The translations under genes were made by a program, and so were the position numbers. The notes beneath the pieces were generated by a model, which saw only the letters and a list, made by a program, of their open reading frames with translations, was not told where the DNA came from and did not search any database. Of a stretch of DNA of 64,000 nucleotides, positions 50,386 through 61,995 are shown one piece after another. Numbering within the stretch: position 1 is the stretch's first letter; every line of letters begins with the position of its first letter. This stretch comes from Diphasiastrum complanatum (taxonomy: Eukaryota > Streptophyta > Lycopodiopsida > Lycopodiales > Lycopodiaceae), in assembly GCA_029204225.1 (NCBI GenBank), contig CM055095.1:42187723-42251722 (forward strand), given 5' to 3'.

Positions 50386-52734
50386 TTAGTATCAGTGCCC
50401 GACTAAGATGCGGTTTTTTGGATGGGATGGAGAGAAGTTCTACATCAAATTGGAATTGGAACGCACTTGGATTCACATCCTGGTTGGAGTGCTTATTTTT
50501 AAGGGAAATTGGATTTGGATTCACTAATTCTTGTTTGAAGCATGTTTTTCAAACTTGGTAATAGAGTGTTGTTTTCCTTGTTTCATTCTGTGTAGAGATG
50601 CTTGGGAATTGTTCAAATTAGTTTTTTTTTTTTGGATGAATAAATTGCAGGAATCCATAATGTTTTGGACAGTTCGGGATTCAGATTTAGTAGCAGGATG
50701 TTTGTTGATAGATTGATGAGGAATCAATTTATCGTACATAAATAAACTGATTGTTACGGGAAATCTTGAATTTTTTGGTTGCATGTGAGGATTTGAGTTA
50801 TTTTCTAGAAGGATCCTCTTGTATTTCATGCAAATCTGTAAGACATAGAATGGAAATGGCAAGTTGCCCATTCTTTGAAAAAATAGATATAGAAACGGAT
50901 TTTGGATACATGCAGTAAAAAACCTTGTGAAACATTCTTTGGAATGTTGCTCACTGCTTTTGAAGAGTGGTAACCCTGTGGTTCGAACTTAGAAACATGC
51001 TTTGAATCTTTCTTCCAAAACTCGTCTTTAACCTTAGTGATCTCTGGACAGCTATTAATGGTGTTATTCTACTGAGGAGTTCTTTGGAAGCCATATCCAT
51101 TATGTGGATTAACCTGCAGTAGAGAGAAACAAGCATTTAATTGTGCAGATGATGGGTTGAACTTTTGGATGCTTGCATGTGACAATCTCTGGTCATTACT
51201 CATGTATTTGAATGTTTGCTAAGAAGGGTAAATGTGTGTTACTCTCCCAATTGCATCAGATTAGATTGTAGCCTGGAAACAGACCCGTTTCCTAGTGAAG
51301 GTCGCAATGTAGACATGCTAGGTGATGTAGCTGAGCGTGTTTGTTTGTTGAAACCCTAATTGGTAGCTGAGGGCAGATGATGGCTGGCATGAGGGAGCTA
51401 TTTTGGTGAATTTAGAAACTGCAGGTAGGATCAAACTAGCGAGATCCTATAGCCACGAGGGAGCAAGGTAATTCTTTGTTTATTCTGCGATAGATCTGTC
51501 CCTCTGATGGTCGTGTTTGGGGGAACATTGGAAGCGGTTGCCAGAACTTTTCTAAAACTTGAGCCACCATCGCGAGTAGCTGTTTGAAAAACCGGCTCCA
51601 AATGTGTATGGGGAAACCCTTAGGGCTTTTCTGGCTCATGTTTGTGTGAGGCCTTATTTTTGAGATGGGTCTTGATGAGTTAGGTATCATGCAAATGCAT
51701 GGGTTCTCGAGGGGCTATTGCATGTTGCATGCCAATTATCGGAGTTTTTTTTTTAGAGTCTACCATAGCTTTCCAAATCATGAATTTTCCTACACACAGT
51801 TGGGAATGCTTTTTTGGAATGTGTTGAAAAAATAATTTTATTATTTCGACTGTATATGAACGAGGTTTCTTGTCCGTACTGGGGTCAATGCCTAGTGGTA
51901 TTCTTAGATGATATTGTCATCTACTTTGAAAACTCAAGAAAATGGAGAATCCAATAGTTGGAGGTATCTTTTTTGAAAATGGTTGAAGATTGGATCCTAT
52001 ATTGGATATAGGATGGTCATATAGTCTTTCTGATTTTCTGATGATCGGATCTAAAAGCAAAGGGCTTTCTTGGAGAGAAATTGGTGGTATGGGACATCAG
52101 TGATTTCAAAGAGAAAATTCTTGTGTGAGAATGATCTGTAGACCAATGGGTAGTATTTACATTATTTGTAAATGTAATAGTTAAAACCATTGGTAAAGCC
52201 TATTTAGGGTATTTGGAGAGGTTATGAGATATAGATCTGGATCTATCAATGGTATCTCAAAAATTCCAAATTGGAAGCCCTTAAAAGCTATTTCTCTTTT
52301 AATTTTAAACCTCTACTTTTTAGAAATTTCTTATATACAAGACAATTGGATTGAGATTCATAATTCCTTCCAGTGTAGAACTAGATTATGAAGGACTGCT
52401 TAAGTTATATGAATTCATGCTTCCATTTTTAGGTTTGTGAATATAACTTAGAATCAATTAATGTTCCATTTGATTAAGTGGAATTTAGACTTCTTGAGCC
52501 CAAATGATTATTTCTATTTGATAGTTGATTATTGAGAGTAATGTTTCTATCACTCGGGATAAGATATTTTATGATTTTAAGGAAAAAGTCCGAATTGTAA
52601 TAGTATTTGATACTCGTTACTGACTTTTTCAAATCTTTAATATCTTATACGTTGTCTCTTGAGAACTTTTTAGTAAAAATTATGGAATTTCTTTTAAAAG
52701 GGGGAGAAGAAAATGATAGGAATAAGACTTTCAT

Positions 52735-52838
52735 GGGATCAACCAGTTGCATAGAATTCTTTGGTGGAATCTAGTTTGTGTGCAATGGGATCAACCAGTT
52801 GCATAGATTTCTTTGGTGGAATCCAGTTTGTGTGCAAT
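52735..52838. repeat. Tandem duplication, 52-bp unit, two copies
   Basis: Copies at 52735-52786 and 52787-52838, each beginning GGGATCAACCAGTTGCATAG, with two differences. It lies in the interior of element X. Confidence 0.95.
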
Positions 52839-55090
52839 GGTGGACTCTATCTTGTGGGAATAGAGGAAATCTCTAGTAATTATAATCTGGAACTAGAGGA
52901 GTTTTGGGGATAATGAGCTGTGAGATATTCATGAATATGGGAAGTGTTGGTAAAGATTAAATTAAGATTCACTGATTGGCTACCAAGTACCATTTAGTTA
53001 TGGATTGGATCAGTGGAATAAAGTTTTAATCTGAACCTTTTGTCCAAAGATGTCTGTATAAGTCAGCCTAATCTTAGTTGGTGCACTAAGATCTAAAGTA
53101 GGTTGATTGGTTGAAGGAATTTTATAGATAAAAGTATGATGGTTGGAAAACTTGTGATGTGGAATTATTCACTTCAGAGATTTCCCAGATATATTCCTCA
53201 TGAGAAATAGAATTTTCTGTAGCTGAGTTACAAGATTCTCAGTGAGATATCTGAGTAACATATGCAAGTTTTGGAGGAATCTGCCAATTAATGATATATG
53301 TGTTTATGTACTGGGTCATAGTGATATTATTTTCATATGTGCACGATTAATCTTGTTTGCATCTACTATGTATTCCTGGTTACTAAGGTTATCTGGTGCA
53401 CTTAACCTAGTTGTTGAACATAGACATGTGATCAAGTATTGTGTTTTACAATTACTTGCAGAGTTAACCAATCTATTCTGATAGATCTATTGATTAACTT
53501 GAAATAATTTGGATAATGATCTAAATGTGGTGTTGTACATGTACAATTAAGAGATTCACCTGGATATTTAAGATTTCTAAATCATGAGCAATTAACTTGA
53601 GTAGTTGATTTACTCATGTGGAAGTTAATTGGTAAAACAGACAGTGTGAAGAGCATTCATCGAAAACTATTTCTTTTGTGTGTATTGCTTGTAAGACACA
53701 TAATTTATGAGTCATTTGGATTCATTAGGAAATTGTGTGCATAGGATACTGAATTCTTGGATGAGTATTTCTCAGTTTAGAAATAAACTTGATTCATTAG
53801 TGATAATATTCCTATGAGCTCAATTGGATACCAGATCCTAATGGTGCTAAGAATGGTAAACTGAATTTTGGGAATTCAGCAGAACATTGTAATCTCTAGA
53901 TGTTGTTCTAGGAGATTGTATAAAGTTTATACTGTTAAAGATGAATGTTATAATAGTCTTTAATTACTTGGATGATTGTAGAATTTGGAACTCATAATCT
54001 GATTTAGAATCTGTTTGGAAGAATATTCTTGGAATCCAGTGATTTTCCTTGTGGAAAAGATTTCAAAATGATTCTTATATTTCTTGAGTTGTATGTTGTA
54101 CATATACTCCACTATCTTCCAATGATTAAGTATGGTTTTGGAATCCTGTAAATTATGATTGACAAATCATAAGATTCTAAATGTTTATGATTGACGAATC
54201 ATAAACTGATACTTAAAGATAGTTTGAAGATTATAAGAAAATCTGAAGATTCTTAAGATAATGAGTGATTCTTGATCAATTGGGGTGAGTTAAGGATTTA
54301 GATTTGTTAGTTGAACTCTAAATTTCTTTACTCGAGCACATACTTGAGATTGTGTCGATCTCACAGGAGGCATTTTCGTTAAGTAATTACTTACTTATGA
54401 GGAATTTGCTTACCTTTCAGATTGTAGTTTATAAGTGCTTGTGTACTAAGTTCGGTCTTTATCTCCAGATTTATAGGAGACAAATAAATCTATTAAGATA
54501 TAGGTAATTGCTAATTTCTTGCATTTGATGCTAGAAATGAGACTGTTAACTCATTAAAGTAACTATAGTACTCTGGTTTGAGTTATAATTGTCCGAGACT
54601 TGATGGATCTCCTAAATATTTTAGATGACTGAATTATGGTATTTTAGAATATTTTAATATTCTAAGAATATTTGTACCAAGAAACATTATTCTCTACAAG
54701 AAATTGAAATGAAATTTCTTTAGCTTTTGGATTTGATTTCTGAAATAAAGAAGTTAACTCACCCAGTGGTTCATGTAATTAGGATTACATGAAGGTGATG
54801 AACTTTTGTTTTGGATAGATCAACCCATTTGGAGGATTTATATTTTAGTGTATCTTTTGAAATTTGAGTTAGTATTCAAGAGTAGGGGCAAGCAATTAAA
54901 GAATTGTTGCATCTTTGAGTACTTATTCAAATGGAATGATCAGACTAAAAATAATGATTCATGGGAAAGATTTGAAAGCTTAAGGAATAGTTTCATGTAT
55001 TCTTTTTTCTCTTCTGAGGACAGAACCTGTTTAAGGGAGGAAGAATGTTATGGCCATATTCGGTTAAGGACCTGAAATAGTCCTAATTTA

Positions 55091-56059
55091 TAGTATTTAC
55101 AACAGCATAATAAATAAATCAATAGAAAGTTGAAATTAATAAATAACATAGCTAGTGATTATGATTGAATCAAAAAGTTCCTTACCAAATAAGCTATAAC
55201 TTACTTGAATGCACAGATTCGTCTTTTTCTATAACTAACCTCCTATGGATGATAGATCACATATATCCTTCGTTACCAGTCTTTTCCTCTTGTTGCTTCT
55301 GACCTTTTTGTTGAGCACATCCATATCTTTAACAAGAGACAAATATGAGATACGCATGGATTAAAATGCAATTTTTATCTCATCATTACTAGTTGTAAAA
55401 TGATGCAAAGAAGATTTCAACCTTTGGATCTCCTTCTTGAACATCTTATTTTCTTCCAAACAAGTTTTCAACTTTGTAGATTTTTTTTTTTGCACTCCTT
55501 TGATATTTTCCTTGATTCCTCTTCCAAATAATGTATTTTTTGCATTGAATGTGCATTCCCATAGAGCATCAAATTCTCACGGAAACCCAAAAGGCCATTT
55601 TTGCCATGACACATATAGATTATTAATTGACTCACCAAATGAAAATCTGGATGTTGCATTGAGTGATATGGATCAATGGGATACAACATTTTTTATGACC
55701 ATAAATCTACATGCTTTAACTTTTCCTCCCTGTATCGGATCATATCAGAAGTTGACAATTTGGGTTACTTTGAATTTCTTGTCCTGAGTGGAGCATATTC
55801 TGGTCACAGATCCACATGAAGATGATAAAGCTTTGCCATCAGTACAATAGTATAGTAATAACAAACAACAAATGACAATAACAAAGCTGGAGATGTGGGC
55901 AATGTAGGTTGACATGGTATTTGATGCTATAAAATCATATGGGGCATTGATGAATAGGCTACTTAAATTTTGAATCTATGGCAAAAAACGTCAAGAGAAG
56001 TTCAAAAAGGGTGTAGGATGTGTAAACAAAATTTCTGAACTTGTGCTTACATATTTGTG
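55091..56059 (-). other. Mostly non-genic; weak coiled-coil coding relic at 55255-55560
   Basis: On the minus strand 55255-55560 reads LEEESRKISKECKKKN, LKTCLEENKMFKKEIQRLKS and KDMDVLNKKVRSNKRKR. This charged heptad-like pattern is seen in the gag C-part of some plant copia elements. It is too decayed to name. The rest shows no match. Confidence 0.35.
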
Positions 56060-57150
56060 TGGACCAATAAGAACCATACAAAATTAGAGTGTTTGGTTGT
56101 AGGGCATAAATACACATATTTGACCAGATTAGAATTAAATTGGATACACAATCAATAAAATGCATATTTTTAGGTGTGATGACAAGGTCAAAGTATACAA
56201 ATGCTATGATACAAAGGCAAGGGTGCACTATAATGGTCAGGACGTGATTTATCATGAGATGCATGAGTATAATAATGTTGAAAGTGGTGGAAATCAATCC
56301 ACATAGAATGACAAGGTGAGTCAATTGCCCTTAATGGAGGATCCTAACGAGTCAAGTTGAATTGATAATGAAGATACCACTCCACCACGAAGGGATGTTT
56401 GAGACAAGACCAACATATAGGTCTACTATAATAAAAAAAGTAGTGATTTGTGAAAAGGTAACAAAAAGGATATTCTATCGCATACATACTCTTCTAGAGG
56501 TATATTTCCTAGTCACAAAGGGCCTAAGTGATACAAGAAGCTTGCAGATGACATGGAGATAGATTTAACTATATCAGATAAGGACAAAGATATATGAAGA
56601 TATAAAAGGGAGAAGAAAGCTCTTGATACATTTAAAATGATGTATGCATTGATGTCTAGCTTCATACAAAGCAATCAAGCATCATGTTTTGTAGAAGCAA
56701 AGGATAAATAAATATTTTCGAAATATTGGTGGATCCCCTACATGATAAGACACCAATTGGAACCATTTTGTGTATTTGACAAAATATCATTTGGATAGTC
56801 AAACTGGAATCCAACTAACAAGAATTTATGTGTACCATGGTTGTACAAAACACACTGAAGTGTGGTATCACTTCATTTATGAGAGACTTCTAAGTAAAGA
56901 TATTAATGTTTGACATTGTAGGTGTGAAGAACATCTAGCGGATCACATATTCACAACAAACCCTTATGTAAAGATAAGTTTGAGGAGGTTAGGGAAAGAC
57001 TCTCCATAGTTAAAGTTAGATATTTTTCAAGGGATGACGTTAGAGTTAAAAAATTGGCTAACTTCTCATTTTCGTGATTAAGATAAGCTTAAGTTATGTG
57101 AGCACATCTGTCATTGCATATTTGTTATTTTTGGACCCATTAAATGTGCA
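56060..57150 (+). mobile_element. Copia fossil (H): integrase end, hinge, RNase H tail, LTR start
   Basis: Parts: integrase end and hinge (FGCRA, KCIFLGCDDKVKVYKCYDTK, GQDVIYHEMHEY), an acidic stretch, a trace of RT start, and from 56781 the RNase H tail and LTR start shared with 30483-30850 (repeat T), the LTR beginning near 57046. It is broken. Confidence 0.7.
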
Positions 57151-57438
57151 CTGTTTTGAGATCTTAGCCATTTTGTTTCATGCAATATCATTGTATTTGA
57201 GTCAAATTTGGATTCTTAGAGTACTTCACACGTGCTAAGAGTGTTTGATCCTAACTTTGCCTATACTCCATCATTTGATGTGAAATAGATCTTGTGTTAG
57301 AGAGATTTGTGTAGCTAGTAAGAATCAATTCACAAATAGTTGCAAGATCTTTCATAGGAGGAGATAGTACTCTATTATTGGATCCTATTGAAAGTGTGTA
57401 GCAACATTTATTGTTCATCATTTGAGTTTTCTTCACTT

Positions 57439-59820
57439 CAAATGTCTTCAATGGGTTCATCCTTGTTGGAACCAAGTGAAAGATTGACCACTTCAAACTA
57501 TTCAATTTGGAAAATGAGGATGGAGTCCATCTTGATCCTTCAAGACGTGATGGACATAGTTCTTGGCCTTGAAGAAGAACCACAAGTTCTTCAAGAGGTT
57601 CAAAAATACAAAAAGAGAGCTAGGATGGCTCTCCACTACATTAAGATGAATGTCTCTAATGAGATATTGAGGGAGATAGGTACTTGTACAACAGCCAAAG
57701 AAGCTTGGGATTGTCTCAAGGCTATCTATGAGGCTAAGAATACCTCTAGGCTTCTCACTCTTAGGAATCAAATCTTTCAAAGTAGCCGAAAGAGTGATGA
57801 GAGTGCATCTAGTTATGTTTTGAGAGTAAAAGATATTCATAGAGAACTTGCTTGTATTGGTGATTCCATCAATCAAAATGAGCTAGTTCAAGTCATTCTC
57901 AATGGCTTGAGAAGTGAATTTGATAACCTTGTCCAATCCTATGCCATTAAGGAGGAGCTACCAAGTTTGGAGGCTCTCCAAAGTGTGCTAATTTCGGAAG
58001 AATCAAGACAAGAGTACAAGCTCTTGAGGATGGACAAGCTTTCTCTCACTCATAATGATGGCAAAGCTCTCTCTGCCAAGGATAAGCACAAAGGGAGGAG
58101 CAAGAACCAACATCAACAATCCTCAAGCAAGGACAAAGTCAAATCCAAAGACAAAGATGAGGAGGAAGATGATTCCTCTAATGCTTCATCATCCAAGCTC
58201 AAGAAGAAGAAGATCAAGTGCTTTTATTGTGGCAAGAAAGGTCATTATGCCACCAATTGCTTCAAGAAGAAGAATCAACTCAAGCAAGCCAACATTACCA
58301 ATGAGAAGGAAGACACTATTGCAAGTGATGGAGAGGGATCTCTTATGGTCTCTAGTTTCTCATCTACTCCTTTCAAGAAGGACAGCCTATGGTATATTGA
58401 TAGTGGAGCCTCTTCACATATGTGTAGCTCCAAGGACTCTTTCTCTTCTATTGCACCTTATGATGGAGTCAAGAAATGAATATACACTACAAATGATTTT
58501 GAGTGTCCTATTGAAGGCATATGGAACATTCCCTTGAAGCTTGCATCCTCTAAAGTTCTTTATGTACCTAAGCTTACCAAGAATCTTATTAGTGTTGGCC
58601 AATTGCTTGATAATGGCCTTGATGTAAAATTCAATGTTGATACTTGCACTATCAAGAAGAATGATGAGATACTTGTATTAGGATCTAGATTTGGTGGCAT
58701 CTATAAACTAGATCCAAATGAGTATGTGAATGCTTGTAATGTTGCTCTTGTGAACAAGCTCTCTATGGAGGAATTATGGCATAGGAGGTTGGGACATCCC
58801 AACTATGATCAAAGAAGCCAAAGCTATTGGCTTGCCAAAGTCACTCTCCAAGAAGATCAAGCCTTGTGAGGCTTGTGCTATTGCTAAATCTCACAAAAAG
58901 CCATTTATAAGATCTTCTATCAAAAGCAAGCATCCTTTGGAGTTAATCCACTCGGATGTGCATTTCTCATCAACTACAAGCAAGGGAGGAGCCACTTGTT
59001 TTGTTACTTTCATTGATGATTAAACAAGATTCACTTGAATATATCTTCTTGCTTCTAAATCTATGGTGTTTGACATTTCCTTATTTTCAAAGCCTATGTA
59101 GAGAAGCAATTATCATTCAAGATTAAAGCTCTTAGAAGTGATGGAAGTGGTGAATATATCTCCAATAAATTTCAAGATTTTTGTGAGCTTGAAGGCATTA
59201 AAAGAGAGTTTTCGTGTGCCTACTCTCCATCTCAAAATGGAGTGGCCAAGAGAAAGATCTCTATGTGGATGTGCAAAATCTATGAGAATTGAGGCATCTT
59301 TGCCCAAAGTTTTTTGGGGAGAAGCCATTAATTGTGCAAATTATCTTTGCAATAGGCTCCCACATATAGCTCTTGGAGGAAAGTCACCATATGAAATCTT
59401 ATTTTTGAAGAAGCCTAAGGTTGATCACCTTAGAGTTTTTGGATGCTTATGCTTTGTCCATATTCCCTTGGAAACAAGGAAGAAGGAAGATCCTAGTGCA
59501 TGCAAAGGGATCATGGTTGGATACTCATCCACCAAGAAGGCCTATAGAGTCTTTATACTCTTTACTTCTCAGGTTATTGAAAGTAGAGATGTTGTCTCTC
59601 ATGAAGATCAACACTCATCATTTGAAGAGGCCGAGATCAAGAAATCTATGGATGCATCATCAATTATTGATCTTGAAGACAATCATGATGTGATGGGGTC
59701 GAGATTTGAAGAAGACTCTCCTCGGATTTTCTCACCAAGAAGATCCATGAGAGATAGAACCGAGCCTAAGAGGCTCTCATATGATGACAAAGGCAAACAA
59801 GTGGTCTTAGCATCTGTTAT
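57439..59820 (+). mobile_element. Copia fossil (family D): gag, protease, integrase, hinge
   Basis: Parts: UBN2-type gag (TTSNYSIWKMRMESILIL), zinc knuckle (CFYCGKKGHYATNC), protease (LWYIDSGASSHMC), protease-integrase link (VLYVPKLTKNLISVGQLLDN), integrase zinc region (LWHRRLGHPNYD, CEACAIAKSHKKPF), core (HSDVHFSST, FVTFIDD) and hinge (GIMVGYSSTKKAYRVF, SPRRSMRDRTEPKRLSYDDK). Repeat R2 begins at the end of the hinge. No LTR was found; the sequence before the gag start (57300-57438) shows no primer site. Broken, with several breaks. Confidence 0.88.
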
Positions 59821-59917
59821 GTGTACATGCGTTCTTTCCTCCTTGAGTGAATTATCATCAGTTTCAAGGTAGACCAGGATCAAGCTACTACTAGAGAGGT
59901 TGCAATAGCAGTCATTT

Positions 59918-60032
59918 CATTATATATCCAAACCCAATGAGGTTGGCTGAACTGGTTAACTTGGCATCCAAAGTTTCTTTGGTCCCAGGTTCGAGCCTGC
60001 CCTTGGAAACCAAGAAGCATTATATATCCAAA
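59918..60032 (+). mobile_element. tRNA-derived SINE with 15-bp target duplication
   Basis: The body is 59933-60017 (85 bp) with an A-box-like GGTTGGCTGAACTGG at 59941 and a B-box GGTTCGAGCC at 59988. It ends CCAAGAAG without a poly(A) tail. CATTATATATCCAAA flanks both sides (59918-59932 and 60018-60032). R1 has this site once and empty (CATTATATATCGAAA), so the insertion is proven by comparison. Confidence 0.85.
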
Positions 60033-60240
60033 GCAGTCTGTACTAGCTTCTAAGAATCACAAACAACAATCCAAAGCAAAATAAAGCCTCTAATACTCTG
60101 CAATAGTTGGTCCTCACAATAATTTGAACTGCAAATAGCAAAAGAATGGCCAACAATCCATGGAAAACAAAAACCTAGACCACATTGACACTCATGTTCT
60201 TGTTTCAAATGTTCCTATTGCTCTAAATCTTCTAGTTGCT

Positions 60241-60375
60241 TGAGTTAGCTTATCTTTCTTTAATTCCAAGTGAAGGTTGCCCTTGATGAAGTCGTTGATA
60301 TGCTTTTGGACTTCCTAGTCATCCGCTCTGCTGCCCCCTATTCCAACGATACCATGTCCCGGCAATGATAGCAAT
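60241..60375 (-). pseudogene. Group II intron maturase-like relic in R2
   Basis: Minus-strand GIVGIGGSRADD, EVQKHINDFIKGNLHLELKK and DKLTQA parallel R1. The stretch coding the LTHLT...FRGV end in R1 is absent here, and a stop lies between RADD and EVQ. It supports the R1 reading because the changes between copies keep the frame over the INDFIKGNLHLE part. Confidence 0.4.
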
Positions 60376-61304
60376 GTCTCGAGCTCTTTGTTTTTGTTTT
60401 CAAATCCTTTTTTCGAAGGCTCAGAGGTTTCATTTTCGGATGACCTTATCTAAATTGGATAAATGATGACTTGGGCGTCAGAAACACATCTTTTTTCCAG
60501 GATAGGAGGTGCTGGACCGATTGTATGGTTTCACCTCTATCGACGATCTTTTTGAGGATGAAATCCCTGGCAACCCTTCGTGGTTTTGTAGACATGAGTA
60601 GCTAGGAAGCTATTTGTAAATCTTTGGCAAAAGGTAGTTAGTTGAGTGTTTATTTGCTAAAATGATGTTTTTTTGTTTTACAATTGCTCTGAATCTTCTT
60701 GTTGCTATTTCATATCCTCCTAATGCTGCAGAATCACTTATGGCACAAAAGATGCATTGGCAATGCTTGAGTTAATAACTCGTACAAAAACACTACTTGT
60801 TGATCGATCTATACCCAACTTATTGTCATTTCCAGCAGTAATGAGCCCTGAAGATTTTTTAGATCTTCCAATATGATAATAAAGCATTTGAAGTGCTATC
60901 GCGTCACTATTGCAAAACAGTCTAACGGGTGTTGTTTTTTCATCTACTAGGTTATAGAGACTGAGCCTGTAAATGGGCCTTTACATTAAACACATAAAAG
61001 TGAAATGTCACAACACTCTTTCAAATGATTTTATGATTGAAGGTAGCAATTAGGATGTGGACCCCCTTCCATTAGCAAGAACCTTAATATCTTGTTTTTT
61101 TCAACTAGAGCTGACATCAGTTTGGTAGTCTGATGGCTTAGTCTGAATGCCTTCTTTTTATCTTGATAATGCAACAAGGAAATCAGAAAGTCTTTAATAC
61201 ATTTTAGATTCCTAAAATCTCCAAGAAGAAACTAGCACTTGTAGAAATAACGAATTCAATTGGAAGAAGACAACACAACCAACAAAGAAGTGAAACATAT
61301 ATAT

Positions 61305-61995
61305 AACTCACCAGAACTCGCAGAAACAATGCATTCAATTGAAAGACAATCATAAAACAAACAAACTCATGAAATATAATGTCTGAGGTAAATGGTCCAT
61401 ATACTACCAGTGTGATCTTTGAAAGTAAATATCAAGGTGAATGGTGTAGATTAAATCTTATATTTTTAGAAGTAGTGTTGGGGGTATTCCCAACATATTA
61501 TAAATAGTGTTGGGGGTATTGCGAGGGTCGTGGCATCCTGCGTGTATAAGTCAATGGTCCAATGAGCATGCAAGTCAAGTTGTAAATAGAATAAAAGACT
61601 TGGGCCTTATTATTAATTAAATAAAACTTGAGACCACAATGTCAAGTTACTAAACTTAGTCTAAATCTTCAAAGTTGGGTCCAAATTGAAACTCACATGT
61701 ATCATGTGATTTATAATGTACTTTTAAAGACCCTAGGATAAGATTGGACCCAAGATGAATGATGTAGACTAAAACTTATTTTCTTAAAAGTAGCCAATAG
61801 GATTTTGGGGCAAGGGTCTTCCCCATTGATAAAAAGACACCTCTTGTACCATATTTCCATGTGTAATGAGAAGGAGAAAACTCTACCATTTTTTGGAAGA
61901 AAAGCATCCTCATTTGCTATTCAATGCTTGCTATTGCTATTGTTGGTCTCCATTTGCTTTCAAGTTCATACTTTCTTGGTTTCATTAGTTTATGT
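61305..61995. other. No gene; contains repeat S copy 2
   Basis: Apart from repeat S (61467-61713) there is no recognised feature. The 84-codon open frame starting at 61805 has no family likeness and runs into the solo LTR. Confidence 0.45.
61467..61713 (-). repeat. Dispersed repeat S, copy 2
   Basis: Opposite orientation to 29021-29213; the core 61521-61713 is nearly identical. Two GTGTTGGGGGTATT words at 61466 and 61507 mark its left part. Confidence 0.85.

Larger units (their letters stand above)
49897..55090 (+). mobile_element. Gypsy chromovirus fossil (X) nested in Y
   Basis: The 5' LTR is 49897-50385 (starts TGTTATGGCCATATTTGG, ends GATCTTTACA). It is followed by a TTAGTATCAGTGCC primer-like site. 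The 3' LTR start TGTTATGGCCATATTCGG is at 55046 after a GGGAGGAAGA purine tract, and only its first ~45 bp match. Inside, much decayed, are an RT trace near 51830-51960 (CLVVFLDDIVIYFEN) and a chromodomain near 54880-55040 (KSRGKQLKNC, EYLFKWNDQT..NDSWERFESL), which places it among chromoviruses, whose integrases target chromatin. The interior of 4.66 kb fits a full-length parent. Heavily broken and old. Confidence 0.75.
59821..61304. repeat. Dispersed 1.5-kb repeat R, copy 2
   Basis: Second copy of 44225-45779, same orientation, placed directly after the hinge of copia D. It has its own SINE (59933-60017) and a ~85-bp passage near 60510-60595 absent from R1, preceded by a TTTTTTCCAG word like an intron acceptor. 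The plus strand there reads EVLDRLYGFTSIDDLFED, which may be a captured exon. Confidence 0.85.

Noticed and set aside
59933-60017. tRNA gene
   Set aside because: It has A- and B-box-like words but no seven-base anticodon loop or paired acceptor stem, and it is flanked by a target duplication. It is a SINE.
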